Numbered from the stretch's first letter, positions 17,346 to 26,121 are shown. The stretch: DNA of 46,870 bases from Clostridium sp. SM-530-WT-3G (GCF_012843905.1 NZ_JABAGC010000024.1:1-46870), one strand, 5' to 3'. The notes: generated by a model from the sequence alone, not told the origin. A program made the numbers and translations.

Positions 17346-17609
17346 AATTATCACACCTTTAAAACATTAAATTTCCTTAAAAATATTTTATCCAAAGATT
17401 TGTAAGAGTATGTAATCTTAAATTAGCATTAAATAATAATTAAACCTTATAATAACAGAATAAAAAATCATTATTGGACTATGCTTTATATTTAGAAGAA
17501 AGAAGTGAGAAATATAAAATTTTTATCTTAAATTAATATTAATAATAGAGAAAATATACCTAAAAAAGTTGAAAGGGATGTATTATATATCAAAAGGGAG
17601 GTAATGATT

Positions 17610-17780
17610 ATGGGAAATATAATGAAAATCAATATGTATGCAGATTTTAAGAAAAAGGGAAATAGGAAACTTAAATTAAAAACTGTAGAGAGGAATATAC
17701 TCAAGTACAACAAGTGGCTAAAGAAAAATCATAGAGAGGATAAGATAGAAACATATGAAGAATTCCTACAAGTTAAATAG
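17610..17780 (+). CDS. Small basic protein, 56 aa, unknown function
   Basis: A 56-codon frame with a good ribosome binding site (GGGAGG, 17596-17601, eight bases before ATG) and its own perfect terminator at 17800. The product starts MGNIMKINMYADFKKKGN and is about one quarter lysine plus arginine, with a helical, charged middle (KYNKWLKKNHRED) and an acidic TYEEFLQVK end. No signal peptide, no cysteine, no known family recognised. An in-frame ATG two codons earlier lies too close to the Shine-Dalgarno. It stands alone between the M15 gene and the ArsC-like gene. Confidence 0.65.
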   Translation: MGNIMKINMYADFKKKGNRKLKLKTVERNILKYNKWLKKNHREDKIETYEEFLQVK

Positions 17781-17799
17781 TATTTTTTATTTTTAAATT

Positions 17800-17837
17800 G
17801 TGAATTAAACGGTAATGATTGTTTAATTCACTTTTTT
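17800..17837 (+). terminator. Terminator of the small basic gene
   Basis: Perfect 11-bp stem GTGAATTAAAC (17800-17810) with GTTTAATTCAC (17821-17831), followed by TTTTTT. Confidence 0.85.
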
Positions 17838-18006
17838 GTGCCCGTAATCATTTAAACTATCGTATAATAATATAATAATTTGGAAAATAAAAACTTATAA
17901 GTTACAATGAAGGTAAGGTTAAATATTTTGAATATTATATGTCTAAAACATGCTGATTTTACTAATTAAGAATTGTAGTATTTTCAGTTGAACTAAGGAG
18001 GATTTT

Positions 18007-18351
18007 ATGATACAGATTTTTGGAACAAAAAAGTGTTTTGATACGAAGAAAGCAGAAAGATTTTTTAAGGAGAGAAAAATACAATATCAATTTATTGATT
18101 TAAAGGAAAAAGCAATGAGTAAGGGTGAATTTACAAGTGTAGCAAAGGCTGTAGGGGTAAATAACCTTATAAATGAAAAAGCTAAGGATTACAAGAAGTT
18201 AAACTTTGATAAGGTTAGAAGTGCAGAAGTAAAAGAAGAACTTTTATTTAAAAATCAAAGTGTAATGAAAACACCTGTTGTTAGAAATGGAAAAGAAGCA
18301 ATTGTAGGCGTAGATGAACAAAAGTGGAAAGAATGGAGCGAGAAAAATTAG
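18007..18351 (+). CDS. ArsC/Spx-family thioredoxin-fold protein
   Basis: 114 aa of the ArsC/Spx/YffB family. The N-terminal GTKKCFDTKKA loop has a single redox-type cysteine (Cys10) with no second cysteine two residues on, so it is unlike Spx (CxxC). TPVVRNGKEAIVG matches the conserved cis-proline region. Members are arsenate-reductase-like or glutathione-dependent reductases, or transcriptional regulators; the function here is open. GGAGG lies seven bases before ATG. The TAG stop codon lies inside a hairpin repeat (18348-18380), and the arginase-like gene follows 48 bases later, probably in the same transcript. Confidence 0.8.
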   Translation: MIQIFGTKKCFDTKKAERFFKERKIQYQFIDLKEKAMSKGEFTSVAKAVGVNNLINEKAKDYKKLNFDKVRSAEVKEELLFKNQSVMKTPVVRNGKEAIVGVDEQKWKEWSEKN

Positions 18352-18380
18352 TTAACAGTTAACTTTTAACTGCTAACTGA
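18348..18380. repeat. TTAACAG-type hairpin repeat, short copy, on a stop codon
   Basis: TTAGTTAACAGTTAA (18348-18362) and TTAACTGCTAACTGA (18366-18380) form a 15-bp stem with two mismatches and a 3-base loop. The stop codon of the ArsC-like gene lies in the left arm. The right end (TGCTAACTGAATAA) is almost identical to the end of the element at 29765-29878. Confidence 0.6.
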
Positions 18381-18399
18381 ATAAATTGGGGGGCTATAT

Positions 18400-19095
18400 A
18401 TGAGTATATTACTTACAATTGACTGGGATTATTTCATGCCATACATACATATGATGAACACATCTTACATGGAGAATAAAAGTAATATAGAAAATCACTG
18501 GTATAAGATATATTTGGAAAATAAGTATTCAGGAAGAGATATAACAAAGATAATGAAAACAGCAGATTGCTTAAAGGGGTTTTGGGACAAGATTAATAAA
18601 AAGTTTAATTTTATGACAACAAAACTTATAATATCTGACTCCCATAAAGAAGCCTATTATGTTGCGAAAGAATTTGATTGTGATGAGGTTTATAATATAG
18701 ATGCTCATACTGATCTTGGTTATGGAGGAATGGATTCATTAAATTTTGAACTCAATTGTGCTAACTGGCTTGGAAAACTTTTTAAAGAGCATATTGTAAA
18801 TAAGGGAAGTATTATTTTAAGTCCTTATAGTAATGAAAGTCCAGAAGACTTTGATGAAATAAATCATAATTTCGATATCAGATACAAGGATATTGATAGT
18901 ATAGGGGAAAATACAAAGGTTAAAGCTATGCATATATGTAGGTCAGGAGCATGGACTGCACCATGGCTTGATTATGAATTTGAACAATTTATAAAAGAGT
19001 CTGGTTTTCAATGCGAAATTAGGGACATGCCTACAAGAGTTTGGGATATAAATTCTATAGACCTAGCAAAGCAGATAGAATGTACATTGTTTTAA
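18400..19095 (+). CDS. Arginase-fold protein, UPF0489/peptide-arginase-like
   Basis: 231 aa. The motif set fits a ureohydrolase-type dimanganese site: TIDWDYF (Asp8, Asp10), SDSHKEAY (His82) and NIDAHTDLGYGG (Asp101, His103, Asp105), followed by NCANWLG. This is the pattern of the UPF0489 group, which includes the RiPP-modifying peptide arginases (OspR type) that turn arginine side chains of a precursor peptide into ornithine. No radical SAM or other RiPP maturase, leader-bearing precursor or exporter is adjacent, so a RiPP role is unproven; a free-standing hydrolase of other guanidino compounds is possible. GGGGGG seven bases before ATG. Confidence 0.6.
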   Translation: MSILLTIDWDYFMPYIHMMNTSYMENKSNIENHWYKIYLENKYSGRDITKIMKTADCLKGFWDKINKKFNFMTTKLIISDSHKEAYYVAKEFDCDEVYNIDAHTDLGYGGMDSLNFELNCANWLGKLFKEHIVNKGSIILSPYSNESPEDFDEINHNFDIRYKDIDSIGENTKVKAMHICRSGAWTAPWLDYEFEQFIKESGFQCEIRDMPTRVWDINSIDLAKQIECTLF

Positions 19096-19139
19096 AATAG
19101 ACAATAGCAAATTATATATAGAAGAATTAGGTTAAGTTT

Positions 19140-19172
19140 AAGTAGTGTCTGATTTTAGAGGCTACTTTTTTT
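19140..19172 (+). terminator. Terminator of the arginase-like gene
   Basis: AAGTAG (19140-19145) pairs with CTACTT (19162-19167), with inner TCT/AGA, followed by TTTTT. Confidence 0.7.
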
Positions 19173-19441
19173 AGTACATTAAAAAATTCAACAAAACTGA
19201 ATTACTAAAAATAAATATAAATCATATTAAAAAATTTCATATAGATTAATAATTAAAAATGCGTAATAAAAGTTTATATATTAAAAGTTTATTCATTATA
19301 CTATAGATAAGTTATGAAACCTATCAAATGGCTGCTTTGCATCATGTTGAATAAAATGGTTTTAATATGATAAAATAAGGTTATTTTAAGGAGTTACATA
19401 ATATTTCAAAAAATTTATTAAAGTATAAGTGAGGGATTTTT
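19173..19441. other. AT-rich upstream region of the M20 gene
   Basis: About 270 bases with no reading frame. TATACT near 19298 could be a -10 element, but no good -35 is placed 16 to 18 bases before it. GAGGGA precedes the ATG at 19442. Confidence 0.3.
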
Positions 19442-20623
19442 ATGAATAAAATTATGAGTCAAGCTAGAGAAATAGAACAAGATTTAATAACTATTAGGAG
19501 GACTATCCATAGTAATCCTGAAGTAGGTGGAGTATTACCAAAAACTAAATCTTACGTAATAGAGAAGTTAAAAGAATTTGGATATGAGCCAAAGGAAATA
19601 TGTGAAAGTGGTATAGTTGCAACAATCGAAGGAAGCAAACCAGGAAAAACATTTTTATTAAGAGCAGATATGGATGCACTACCAGTAGATGAAGAAACTG
19701 AATTTGATTTTAAGTCAAAAAATGGTTGTATGCATGCGTGTGGTCATGATATGCATACAGCTATGCTTTTAGGTGCAGCTAAACTATTAAGAGAAAATCA
19801 AGATCAAATACAAGGAACAGTAAAGTTAGTATTTCAACCTGATGAAGAGGGATTTACAGGTGCTAAAAAAATGATAGAAGCAGGAGTGCTTAAAAATCCT
19901 GATGTAGATGTAGCTATGGCAATGCATGTTCATTCTGGAACACCTTCAAATCTTGTATTATGTGGATTAGGGACAAGTATAGCTGGATGCAATAGATTTA
20001 GAATAGTTGTAAAAGGAACTGGATGTCATGGAGCTATGCCAGAGCTAGGAGTAGATCCAATAAATATAGCAGCACATATATACTTAGCTTTACAAGAGAT
20101 AACTTCTAGAGAAATATGTGCTACTCAACCTGCTGTATTAACAATAGGTAAATTTTCTGGAGGAGATGTACCTAATATAATACCTGAAGAAGTTGTAATG
20201 GAAGGTACTATTAGAAGTCTAGATAAAGAAACTGGAGAATTTATATTTAATAGAATGAAGGATATAGTAGAATCTACTGCTAAGATGTTTAGAGGGGAAG
20301 CTGAACTAATAGAATTATCATCAGTACCTCCACTAACTAATAATGATGATTTAGCAAAAGAAGTTACATCATACATAAAGGACTTATTAGGCGAAAAATC
20401 AGTAGTATTATTTGAAGGAGGTGGAATGGGATCAGAAGATTTTGCATCTTATTCATATGAAGTACCAAGCGTATATCTTATGTTAGGTGCTGGTACTAAG
20501 CAAGAAAATTCTTTATATGGTGAAGCAATGCATAATCCAAAAGTAGCATTTAATGAAGATATATTGGTTACTGGTTCAGCTATGCTTGCATATTCAGCTA
20601 TTATGTGGCTAAAAAATAATTAA
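19442..20623 (+). CDS. M20D-family amidohydrolase
   Basis: 393-aa zinc-dependent amidohydrolase of the IAA-amino acid/hippurate/N-acyl amino acid hydrolase group (peptidase M20D). Conserved sites in order: RADMDALP, HACGHDMH (metal ligands), QPDEEGFTGAKKMIEAG with the catalytic Glu pair, the MAMHVHSGTPSN region, and the dimerisation-domain motif GCHGAMPELGVDPI. C-terminal MGSEDFASY and MHNPKVAFNEDIL complete the catalytic domain. It would release an amino acid from an N-acyl or peptide-like substrate in the cytosol; the substrate is not predictable. Monocistronic with its own strong terminator at 20640. Confidence 0.9.
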   Translation: MNKIMSQAREIEQDLITIRRTIHSNPEVGGVLPKTKSYVIEKLKEFGYEPKEICESGIVATIEGSKPGKTFLLRADMDALPVDEETEFDFKSKNGCMHACGHDMHTAMLLGAAKLLRENQDQIQGTVKLVFQPDEEGFTGAKKMIEAGVLKNPDVDVAMAMHVHSGTPSNLVLCGLGTSIAGCNRFRIVVKGTGCHGAMPELGVDPINIAAHIYLALQEITSREICATQPAVLTIGKFSGGDVPNIIPEEVVMEGTIRSLDKETGEFIFNRMKDIVESTAKMFRGEAELIELSSVPPLTNNDDLAKEVTSYIKDLLGEKSVVLFEGGGMGSEDFASYSYEVPSVYLMLGAGTKQENSLYGEAMHNPKVAFNEDILVTGSAMLAYSAIMWLKNN

Positions 20624-20639
20624 TATTGCAGAATAATAA

Positions 20640-20692
20640 AAAACTGTTTTCAGAAAAATATAAATCATTTCTGGAAACAGTTTTATTATTTT
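20640..20692. terminator. Bidirectional terminator, 17-bp stem
   Basis: AAAACTGTTTTCAGAAA (20640-20656) pairs with TTTCTGGAAACAGTTTT (20668-20684) with one wobble. U-runs occur on both strands, serving the M20 gene and the convergent membrane-protein gene. Confidence 0.88.
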
Positions 20693-20703
20693 ATCATCTG
20701 AAT

Positions 20704-21249
20704 TTAGAGTGCCTTTTTATTAAGAGTATTTTGTGTGTTATTTTTTCTAAATACTTTTTTAATATTTAGATATGCAAATAATTTTGTTGCTGGTTTATAT
20801 AAAAGTGCAACAATTAATGTGACTATAATAATAGCAAATATTAATAAAATACTTATTGAATAGAAAACCTCAAGTGTACTCATAAAGCTTAAAATTGAAG
20901 ATTCCTTAATATTAACTTGTCTGTAAAATGGTAATTTCTTATTAAATAAATATACTGGCTTTAAAGTAATATCTTTTTTTGTCATTTTTGAAAGTACTTC
21001 TTTGTCATTAGATTTTGTATCTGTAGTACTTATAGATTTTGAATTTTCTCCTAAGTCAGTGTTTTGGGTAGTTATCTTTGCTGTAGAATTCTTATTAACT
21101 TTTATATCTTTTTTTACTAGAATGGTAAGTGTTAAGCATGCAGTTATAGTTAATAAAATCACTATTGATATTGCTATTAATACATGTTTTTTAGATAATG
21201 TATTCTTTATAGATGATTTATAATTAACATTATTTTTAAGATGGTTCAT
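20704..21249 (-). CDS. Two-helix membrane protein of unknown function
   Basis: 181 aa. Lys/Ser-rich N-terminus, first transmembrane helix (about 22-46), an external-looking segment of about 75 residues rich in Lys, Ser, Thr and Asp, a second hydrophobic segment (about 125-150), then a basic tail ending with KKVFRKNNTQNTLNKKAL. No family recognised. ATG at 21249 is nine bases after AGGAGAG; a TTG three codons earlier lies directly against that site and is rejected. Divergent from the aminotransferase gene. Confidence 0.6.
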   Translation of the reverse strand: MNHLKNNVNYKSSIKNTLSKKHVLIAISIVILLTITACLTLTILVKKDIKVNKNSTAKITTQNTDLGENSKSISTTDTKSNDKEVLSKMTKKDITLKPVYLFNKKLPFYRQVNIKESSILSFMSTLEVFYSISILLIFAIIIVTLIVALLYKPATKLFAYLNIKKVFRKNNTQNTLNKKAL

Positions 21250-21713
21250 TAGTAACAACTCTCCTCTGAAATGTATTTTTATAAGTTACATATATTTATA
21301 CTAGATGATATGTAAAAAACGATTTGATGTGCATATATTATTCCAATAGAAAGGAATATTTAGTTTAATATTTAAATCGAACATCTTTTTGAAGTATTAT
21401 TATAACAATAAATAAAATTAAATAAAAATCATAAAGATGGAAATTATGTGTCGTAAAATGTATAAATTATGTATTATAAAAAAATTAACGATTGCATTTA
21501 TGTAATTGAAAAAGATATATTTTATTTTTAAGAGATTAATAGTATTATTAGAAAAAATTTAATGAGAGTTTTTTTAAAATAGATATTATTTAGAAATGTT
21601 AAAAATAAGGATAAAATAAAATGAATATGTTATTATATAACTATAATTTTAAACGGTTTTACATATCGTTTGGGGATTTGATAAATTAGCATAAAAATTA
21701 AGGAGTGTTAAGT
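21250..21713. other. Divergent intergenic region, no feature recognised
   Basis: About 460 AT-rich bases between two divergent genes. A small 5-bp hairpin AAACG/CGTTT (21651-21655, 21667-21671) precedes the aminotransferase ribosome binding site. No reading frame or known leader was recognised. Confidence 0.4.
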
Positions 21714-22898
21714 ATGATATCAAAAGAAATGTATGAACTAGGAAGTAAAAAATCTACCATAAGAACTATTTTCGAATATGGAATTGAAAGAGCAAAAGTT
21801 GTAGGGGCAGAAAATGTTTATGATTTTAGTTTAGGAAATCCGAATGTTCCTACACCTGAAATTGTAACTAAAACTATGATTGATATTTTGCAAAATGAAG
21901 ATCCTTGTGATATTCATGGATACACAGTAGCCCCTGGAAATCCTGAATGTAGAAAGCTTATAGCTGAAAGTATAAATAGAAGATTTGGGACAAACTTTGA
22001 AGGCAAAAATATATTCTTTACAGCAGGTGCAGCGGCTTCAATAACTATCTGTTTTAAAGCATTAAGTGAAAAGGATGATGAATTTATTGCATTTGCACCA
22101 TTCTTCCCAGAATATAAATGCTTTGTTGAATCAACAGGAGCACAGCTAAAGGTTGTTCCAGCAGATACAGAAAAATTTCAAATTAATTTTGAGGAATTTG
22201 AAAAGATTTTGAATAAAAATACTAAAGCAGTAATAGTAAATTCACCTAATAATCCAAGTGGTGCTGTTTATAATGAAGATACAATAAAAAAATTAGCAGA
22301 TATATTAAGAGATAAGGAAAAAGAATACGGACATCCTATATTTATAATATCTGATGAGCCTTATAGAGAAATTGCGTATGATGATGTAAATGTGCCATAT
22401 ATTACAAAGTATTATGACAATACATTGGTATGTTATTCATATAGTAAATCTCTTTCTTTTCCAGGTGAAAGAATAGGATATATTGTAATTCCAGACGAAC
22501 TTCCAGATTATAATGTTATATTTGCAAGTATTGCAGGTGCAGCAAGAGTTCTTACCCATGTAAATGCTCCAGCATTATTTCAAAAGGTTGTTGCAAGGTG
22601 TGCAGATGTACCTTCAAATGTTGAAGCGTATAAACTAAATAGAGATTTATTATACAATGGATTAATTGAAGCAGGGTTTGAATGTGTAAAGCCAGATGGA
22701 GCATTTTATTTGTTTCCTAAAGCCCTTGAAGAAGATGAAAAAGCATTCTGTGAAAAAGCTAAAAAGTATGATTTGCTATTAGTGCCAGGAAGTGATTTTG
22801 GATGTCCAGGTTACTTTAGAGCTTCATACTGTATAAACACAGAAACCATAAGAAAATCTATCCCTGTATTTAAAAAATTAGTAGAAGAATATAGATAA
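21714..22898 (+). CDS. Class I/II PLP-dependent aminotransferase
   Basis: 394-aa fold-type-I aminotransferase, cytoplasmic. Substrate-arginine and PLP sites visible: FSLGNPNVPTPE near the start, FTAGAAASI, NSPNNPSGAVY (about 176-186), SDEPYREI, the SYSKSLSFPGERIGY block with PLP Lys245, and the C-terminal RASYCI arginine. Closest in pattern to clostridial aspartate/aromatic-type aminotransferases; donor specificity cannot be read. ATG at 21714 follows AAGGAG by eight bases; the in-frame GTG at 21705 overlaps that site. Single gene. Confidence 0.9.
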   Translation: MISKEMYELGSKKSTIRTIFEYGIERAKVVGAENVYDFSLGNPNVPTPEIVTKTMIDILQNEDPCDIHGYTVAPGNPECRKLIAESINRRFGTNFEGKNIFFTAGAAASITICFKALSEKDDEFIAFAPFFPEYKCFVESTGAQLKVVPADTEKFQINFEEFEKILNKNTKAVIVNSPNNPSGAVYNEDTIKKLADILRDKEKEYGHPIFIISDEPYREIAYDDVNVPYITKYYDNTLVCYSYSKSLSFPGERIGYIVIPDELPDYNVIFASIAGAARVLTHVNAPALFQKVVARCADVPSNVEAYKLNRDLLYNGLIEAGFECVKPDGAFYLFPKALEEDEKAFCEKAKKYDLLLVPGSDFGCPGYFRASYCINTETIRKSIPVFKKLVEEYR

Positions 22899-23078
22899 AC
22901 AGTTTTTTCATTAAAAATTTATTAAAAATTTAGTCAAAATAATTTAAAAAATTTTAGCTATAATAAAAAGAAAAAGCCTATATAAAAACAAAAGATGAAG
23001 GTTCTGTTATAAAAAAATAGCTTTAAAATTCCTGCCAATTTTAGATTAACAGAATATCATTTTTGGGAGGATATTTTT

Positions 23079-24056
23079 ATGAAAAAGATACAATTATTAA
23101 TGGCATTAGGTATAGTAGTGTGTATGGGGTTAAATGGATGCTCAATAGCAACAACAAAAAGTAACAATTCTACAGCTTCAAGCAGCAGTCAAAGTGAAAA
23201 TAATAGTACTGCATCACTTAGTACACAAGACAATTCAGAATTTCAAAATGTAATAAGTGAAAATTCTAGCAAATTCCAACAACTTAGCTTTAAAGATCCT
23301 GATACAGGAGCTACCCTTGAATATGACTTATATGTACCAAAGGATTATGATGCAAGCAAGACATATCCACTTCTTATGTTTATTCCAGATGAAACAAGCA
23401 TTGGAAAAACTGCAGAAGAACTTGTTCAACAGTATTATGGGGCTAATATATGGGTGACAGATGAAGATCAATCAAAGCATGAATCTTTTGTATTAGTACC
23501 AGCATTTAGTGAGAGACCTGTTAATGATAATTGGAGTGCATCTAATCAAATGGGTGCAGCAGTTAAATTGATTAATGAATTAAAGCAACAATATAGTATT
23601 GATAACAATCGTATTTATTCTACAGGGCAAGGTATGGGATGTATGACTTCAATGTATTTAAGTAGTAAATGCTCAGATTTATTTGCAGCTTATTTCTTTG
23701 TTTCAAGTGATTGGGACGTTTCTGTATTAAAGGCACTTGAAAATGATAAGTTCTTCTATGTTACAGCTGAAGGTGATACAAAGGCATCTGGTGGCCAGGA
23801 AGAAGTAATGAATATGTTTGATGATGAGGGAATAGGTTATACTTATGAAACATGGAGTGCTAAAGAATCTTTAGAAGCACAAAATAAAGATGTGCAAGAT
23901 ATGATTGCGCAAGGAACAAATGCAAATATGATCCGTTTCCAAAAAGGAAGTGTAATGGAACCTGGTGATTCAGAAATGGGAAATAATGATGTGGCAGATG
24001 ACTATGCTTATAGATTATCATCAATAAGAGACTGGTTATTTGAACAAAGTAAATAG
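23079..24056 (+). CDS. Lipoprotein alpha/beta-hydrolase homologue lacking the nucleophile
   Basis: 325 aa. Lipoprotein signal peptide with lipobox LNGC (lipid-modified Cys21), a Ser/Asn-rich linker to about residue 60, then an esterase/PHB-depolymerase-like domain starting DLYVPKDYD...YPLLMF. At the nucleophile elbow the sequence is STGQGMGCM (183-187 GQGMG), where active relatives have GxSxG, so the serine is glycine (GGT codon, one transition from AGT). The C-terminal segment before DYAYRLSSIRDWLFEQSK also has no histidine where relatives usually carry the catalytic one. Probably a non-catalytic binding protein at the cell surface. A 17-codon copy of its C-terminus is stranded at 26020. Confidence 0.75.
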   Translation: MKKIQLLMALGIVVCMGLNGCSIATTKSNNSTASSSSQSENNSTASLSTQDNSEFQNVISENSSKFQQLSFKDPDTGATLEYDLYVPKDYDASKTYPLLMFIPDETSIGKTAEELVQQYYGANIWVTDEDQSKHESFVLVPAFSERPVNDNWSASNQMGAAVKLINELKQQYSIDNNRIYSTGQGMGCMTSMYLSSKCSDLFAAYFFVSSDWDVSVLKALENDKFFYVTAEGDTKASGGQEEVMNMFDDEGIGYTYETWSAKESLEAQNKDVQDMIAQGTNANMIRFQKGSVMEPGDSEMGNNDVADDYAYRLSSIRDWLFEQSK

Positions 24057-24154
24057 AACTTATAAATCTTATAAAAATAATTTTAATTCTAATTGAAAAA
24101 TAATTTGAATATGATATAATAATAATTAATAAAAAGTAAATAACTGGAAAAAAG

Positions 24155-24216
24155 AAATCCGTGATTACAGGACAATGGTGTCTAAACTATGTTCTGTAAT
24201 TATGGATTTTTTTATT
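24155..24216 (+). terminator. 20-bp terminator after the lipoprotein gene
   Basis: Positions 24155-24174 (AAATCCGTGATTACAGGACA) pair with 24190-24209 over 20 positions with three G-U pairs, followed by TTTTT. A copy of the right arm alone recurs near 26574-26596. Confidence 0.85.
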
Positions 24217-24332
24217 AGTATTTTTAATTGTGAATATGTAATGCCAAAGATAGTAGATTAGTAGAATTAGAATTAAAGTTTCGAGATGATTATTAGAAAT
24301 TCAGTAATTATAAATTAAAAGGGGGAATAATA

Positions 24333-25778
24333 ATGGAACTATTTTCAAGTATTTTATCAGCCATTGATGATTTTGTATGGGGGCCTGTAATGCTAGTCCT
24401 TTTGGTTGGAACAGGTATTTTTTTAACAGTGAGATTAAGATTTCTCACTTGGAGGAACTTGGGTTATGCTTTGAAGAGTGTTTTGAGTAAGGAGGCAAGA
24501 ACTAAGAAAAGAGGAAGCGGTGATATTTCACCATTTTCAGCACTTATGACAGCCTTAGCTGCAACAATTGGTACTGGTAATATAGTTGGTGTTGCAACAG
24601 CTATGGTTCTTGGTGGACCTGGAGCACTTGTATGGATGTGGATTTCAGCGGCATTTGGGCTTACTTCTAAATTTGCAGAATGTATGCTTGCTATCAAGTA
24701 TCGTGAAGTAAATGAAAATGGTGAAATGTCTGGTGGACCAATGTACACTATGAAACATGCTTTTAAAAATAAAGCATTTGGAAGCTTTATGGGATTCTTA
24801 TTTGCATTGTTTACAGTGTTAGCTTCATTTGGTATTGGTAACTTAACTCAAGCTAACTCAATTTCATCTGCATTAACTCAGACTTTCAGTATTCCAACTT
24901 GGGTAACAGGTTTAGTAATTACAGCTTTAGCGTTATTAATAATTGTTGGTGGTATTAAAAATATTTCAAAGGTTTCACAAGTAGTTGTACCTGCTATGGC
25001 TGTATTTTATGTTATAGCTGGATTAATAGTAATTTTAGGTAATATAAGTAATATACCAAGTGGAGTAGCTGCAATATTCTCAATGGCATTTAATATTAAG
25101 GCAGTTGCAGGTGGTGTTGGCGGTACTATTATGGTAAGTATGATGCAGTCTTTAAGATGGGGTGTTGCAAGAGGTGTATTTTCAAACGAAGCAGGTCTTG
25201 GTTCAGCAGCAATTACAGCAGCTGCAGCAACAACAGATAATCCAGTTCGTCAAGGATATATTAATATGACAGGTACTTTCTTTGATACAATAGTTGTTTG
25301 TACTATTACAGGTCTTGCAATTGCAGGTTCAGGAGTTTTAGGAACAGTAGATCCATTAACAGGTGAACTCGTTACGGGATCAGCACTTACAATATTAGCA
25401 TTTTCAAGTGTTTTGGGTAAGTTTGGTGGATTTTTAGTAAGTTTAGGTATAGCACTATTTGCATTTTCAACAATTATAGGATGGGAATATCATGGTGAAA
25501 AAGCATTTGAATATTTAGTTAAAAAGCCAAAATACTGTATTATTTATCGTATTGTATTCTCATTAGTTTCATATATTGGTGCAACTACAACATTAGAAAT
25601 TGTATGGAATTTCTCAGATGTTATGAATGGTCTTATGGCAATTCCAAACTTAGTATCATTACTTGCATTAAGTGGTGTAGTAGCTAAGGATGTTAAGGAA
25701 TTCCAAGCTGTTATCAAAGCGGAGAAAGAAGAAAATAAGAAAAATAAAGATATGATTGGTTCAGGTGAATTAGCATAA
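24333..25778 (+). CDS. Sodium:alanine symporter (AGCS family)
   Basis: 481-aa polytopic membrane protein of the alanine/glycine:cation symporter family (AlsT/DagA type). Signatures: VLLVGTGIFLTVRLRFLTWRN is split as VLLVGTGIF and TVRLRF near the N-terminus, ATIGTGNIVGVA in the first re-entrant helix, GGPGALVWMW, and GVFSNEAGLGSAAI in the cation-binding region. It imports alanine or glycine with Na+ (or H+). ATG preceded by GGGGG. Monocistronic. Together with alr and the permease it gives the window a small alanine/amino acid theme, but the genes are not linked in an operon. Confidence 0.93.
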   Translation: MELFSSILSAIDDFVWGPVMLVLLVGTGIFLTVRLRFLTWRNLGYALKSVLSKEARTKKRGSGDISPFSALMTALAATIGTGNIVGVATAMVLGGPGALVWMWISAAFGLTSKFAECMLAIKYREVNENGEMSGGPMYTMKHAFKNKAFGSFMGFLFALFTVLASFGIGNLTQANSISSALTQTFSIPTWVTGLVITALALLIIVGGIKNISKVSQVVVPAMAVFYVIAGLIVILGNISNIPSGVAAIFSMAFNIKAVAGGVGGTIMVSMMQSLRWGVARGVFSNEAGLGSAAITAAAATTDNPVRQGYINMTGTFFDTIVVCTITGLAIAGSGVLGTVDPLTGELVTGSALTILAFSSVLGKFGGFLVSLGIALFAFSTIIGWEYHGEKAFEYLVKKPKYCIIYRIVFSLVSYIGATTTLEIVWNFSDVMNGLMAIPNLVSLLALSGVVAKDVKEFQAVIKAEKEENKKNKDMIGSGELA

Positions 25779-25848
25779 TAATTTTAATGCTCAATTTATT
25801 TCTGAGGAATTTATTTAAAAAATGCTGAATTATTATAAGGAGTTTTTT

Positions 25849-25965
25849 GTGAAGAAATGCAGAAATGTAAAGAGTTTTTCTAGTGTTATGATAAGTAGTT
25901 CATTATATATTATAAAAAATTCATACTTAATTTTCTTTTTTAAATATATCTTGTATTTTTATTAG
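25849..25965 (+). CDS. Possible 38-aa hydrophobic small ORF
   Basis: GTG start six bases after AAGGAG (25837-25842), 38 codons to TAG. The product begins MKKCRNVKSF and becomes strongly hydrophobic (IFFFKYILYFY), like a single membrane helix. The composition also fits random AT-rich DNA, so the good ribosome binding site is the only real support. Confidence 0.25.
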   Translation: MKKCRNVKSFSSVMISSSLYIIKNSYLIFFFKYILYFY

Positions 25966-26019
25966 AAAAATTTAAAAATTCAATCACAATGTTTTAAAAA
26001 TAATTTGATATAATTAGTT

Positions 26020-26073
26020 TATGCTTATCAATTATCAGCGGTAAGAGACTGGTTATTTAAACAAAGTAAATAA
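26020..26073 (+). pseudogene. Stranded 3' end of a second lipoprotein-hydrolase gene
   Basis: Seventeen codons and a stop read YAYQLSAVRDWLFKQSK, against YAYRLSSIRDWLFEQSK at the end of the gene at 23079-24056. The DNA is almost identical from TATGCTTAT to AAAGTAAATA, and the following bases (AAAAATAATT...TAATT) also resemble the sequence after the intact gene. Nothing upstream matches. This is the remnant of a duplicated copy whose body has been lost. Confidence 0.75.
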
Positions 26074-26121
26074 CAAAAATAATTCTAATTTGAAGATGTA
26101 ATTAAGGAGGACGAACAAAAG

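Noticed and set aside
17528..17713. Minus-strand 61-aa frame overlapping the small basic gene
   Set aside because: The plus-strand frame at 17610 has a strong ribosome binding site and terminator; the minus frame has neither and is a Phe/Leu/Ile-rich shadow.
18400..19095. A RiPP gene cluster around the arginase-like gene
   Set aside because: No maturase, transporter or leader-type precursor is adjacent, so only the single enzyme is reported.
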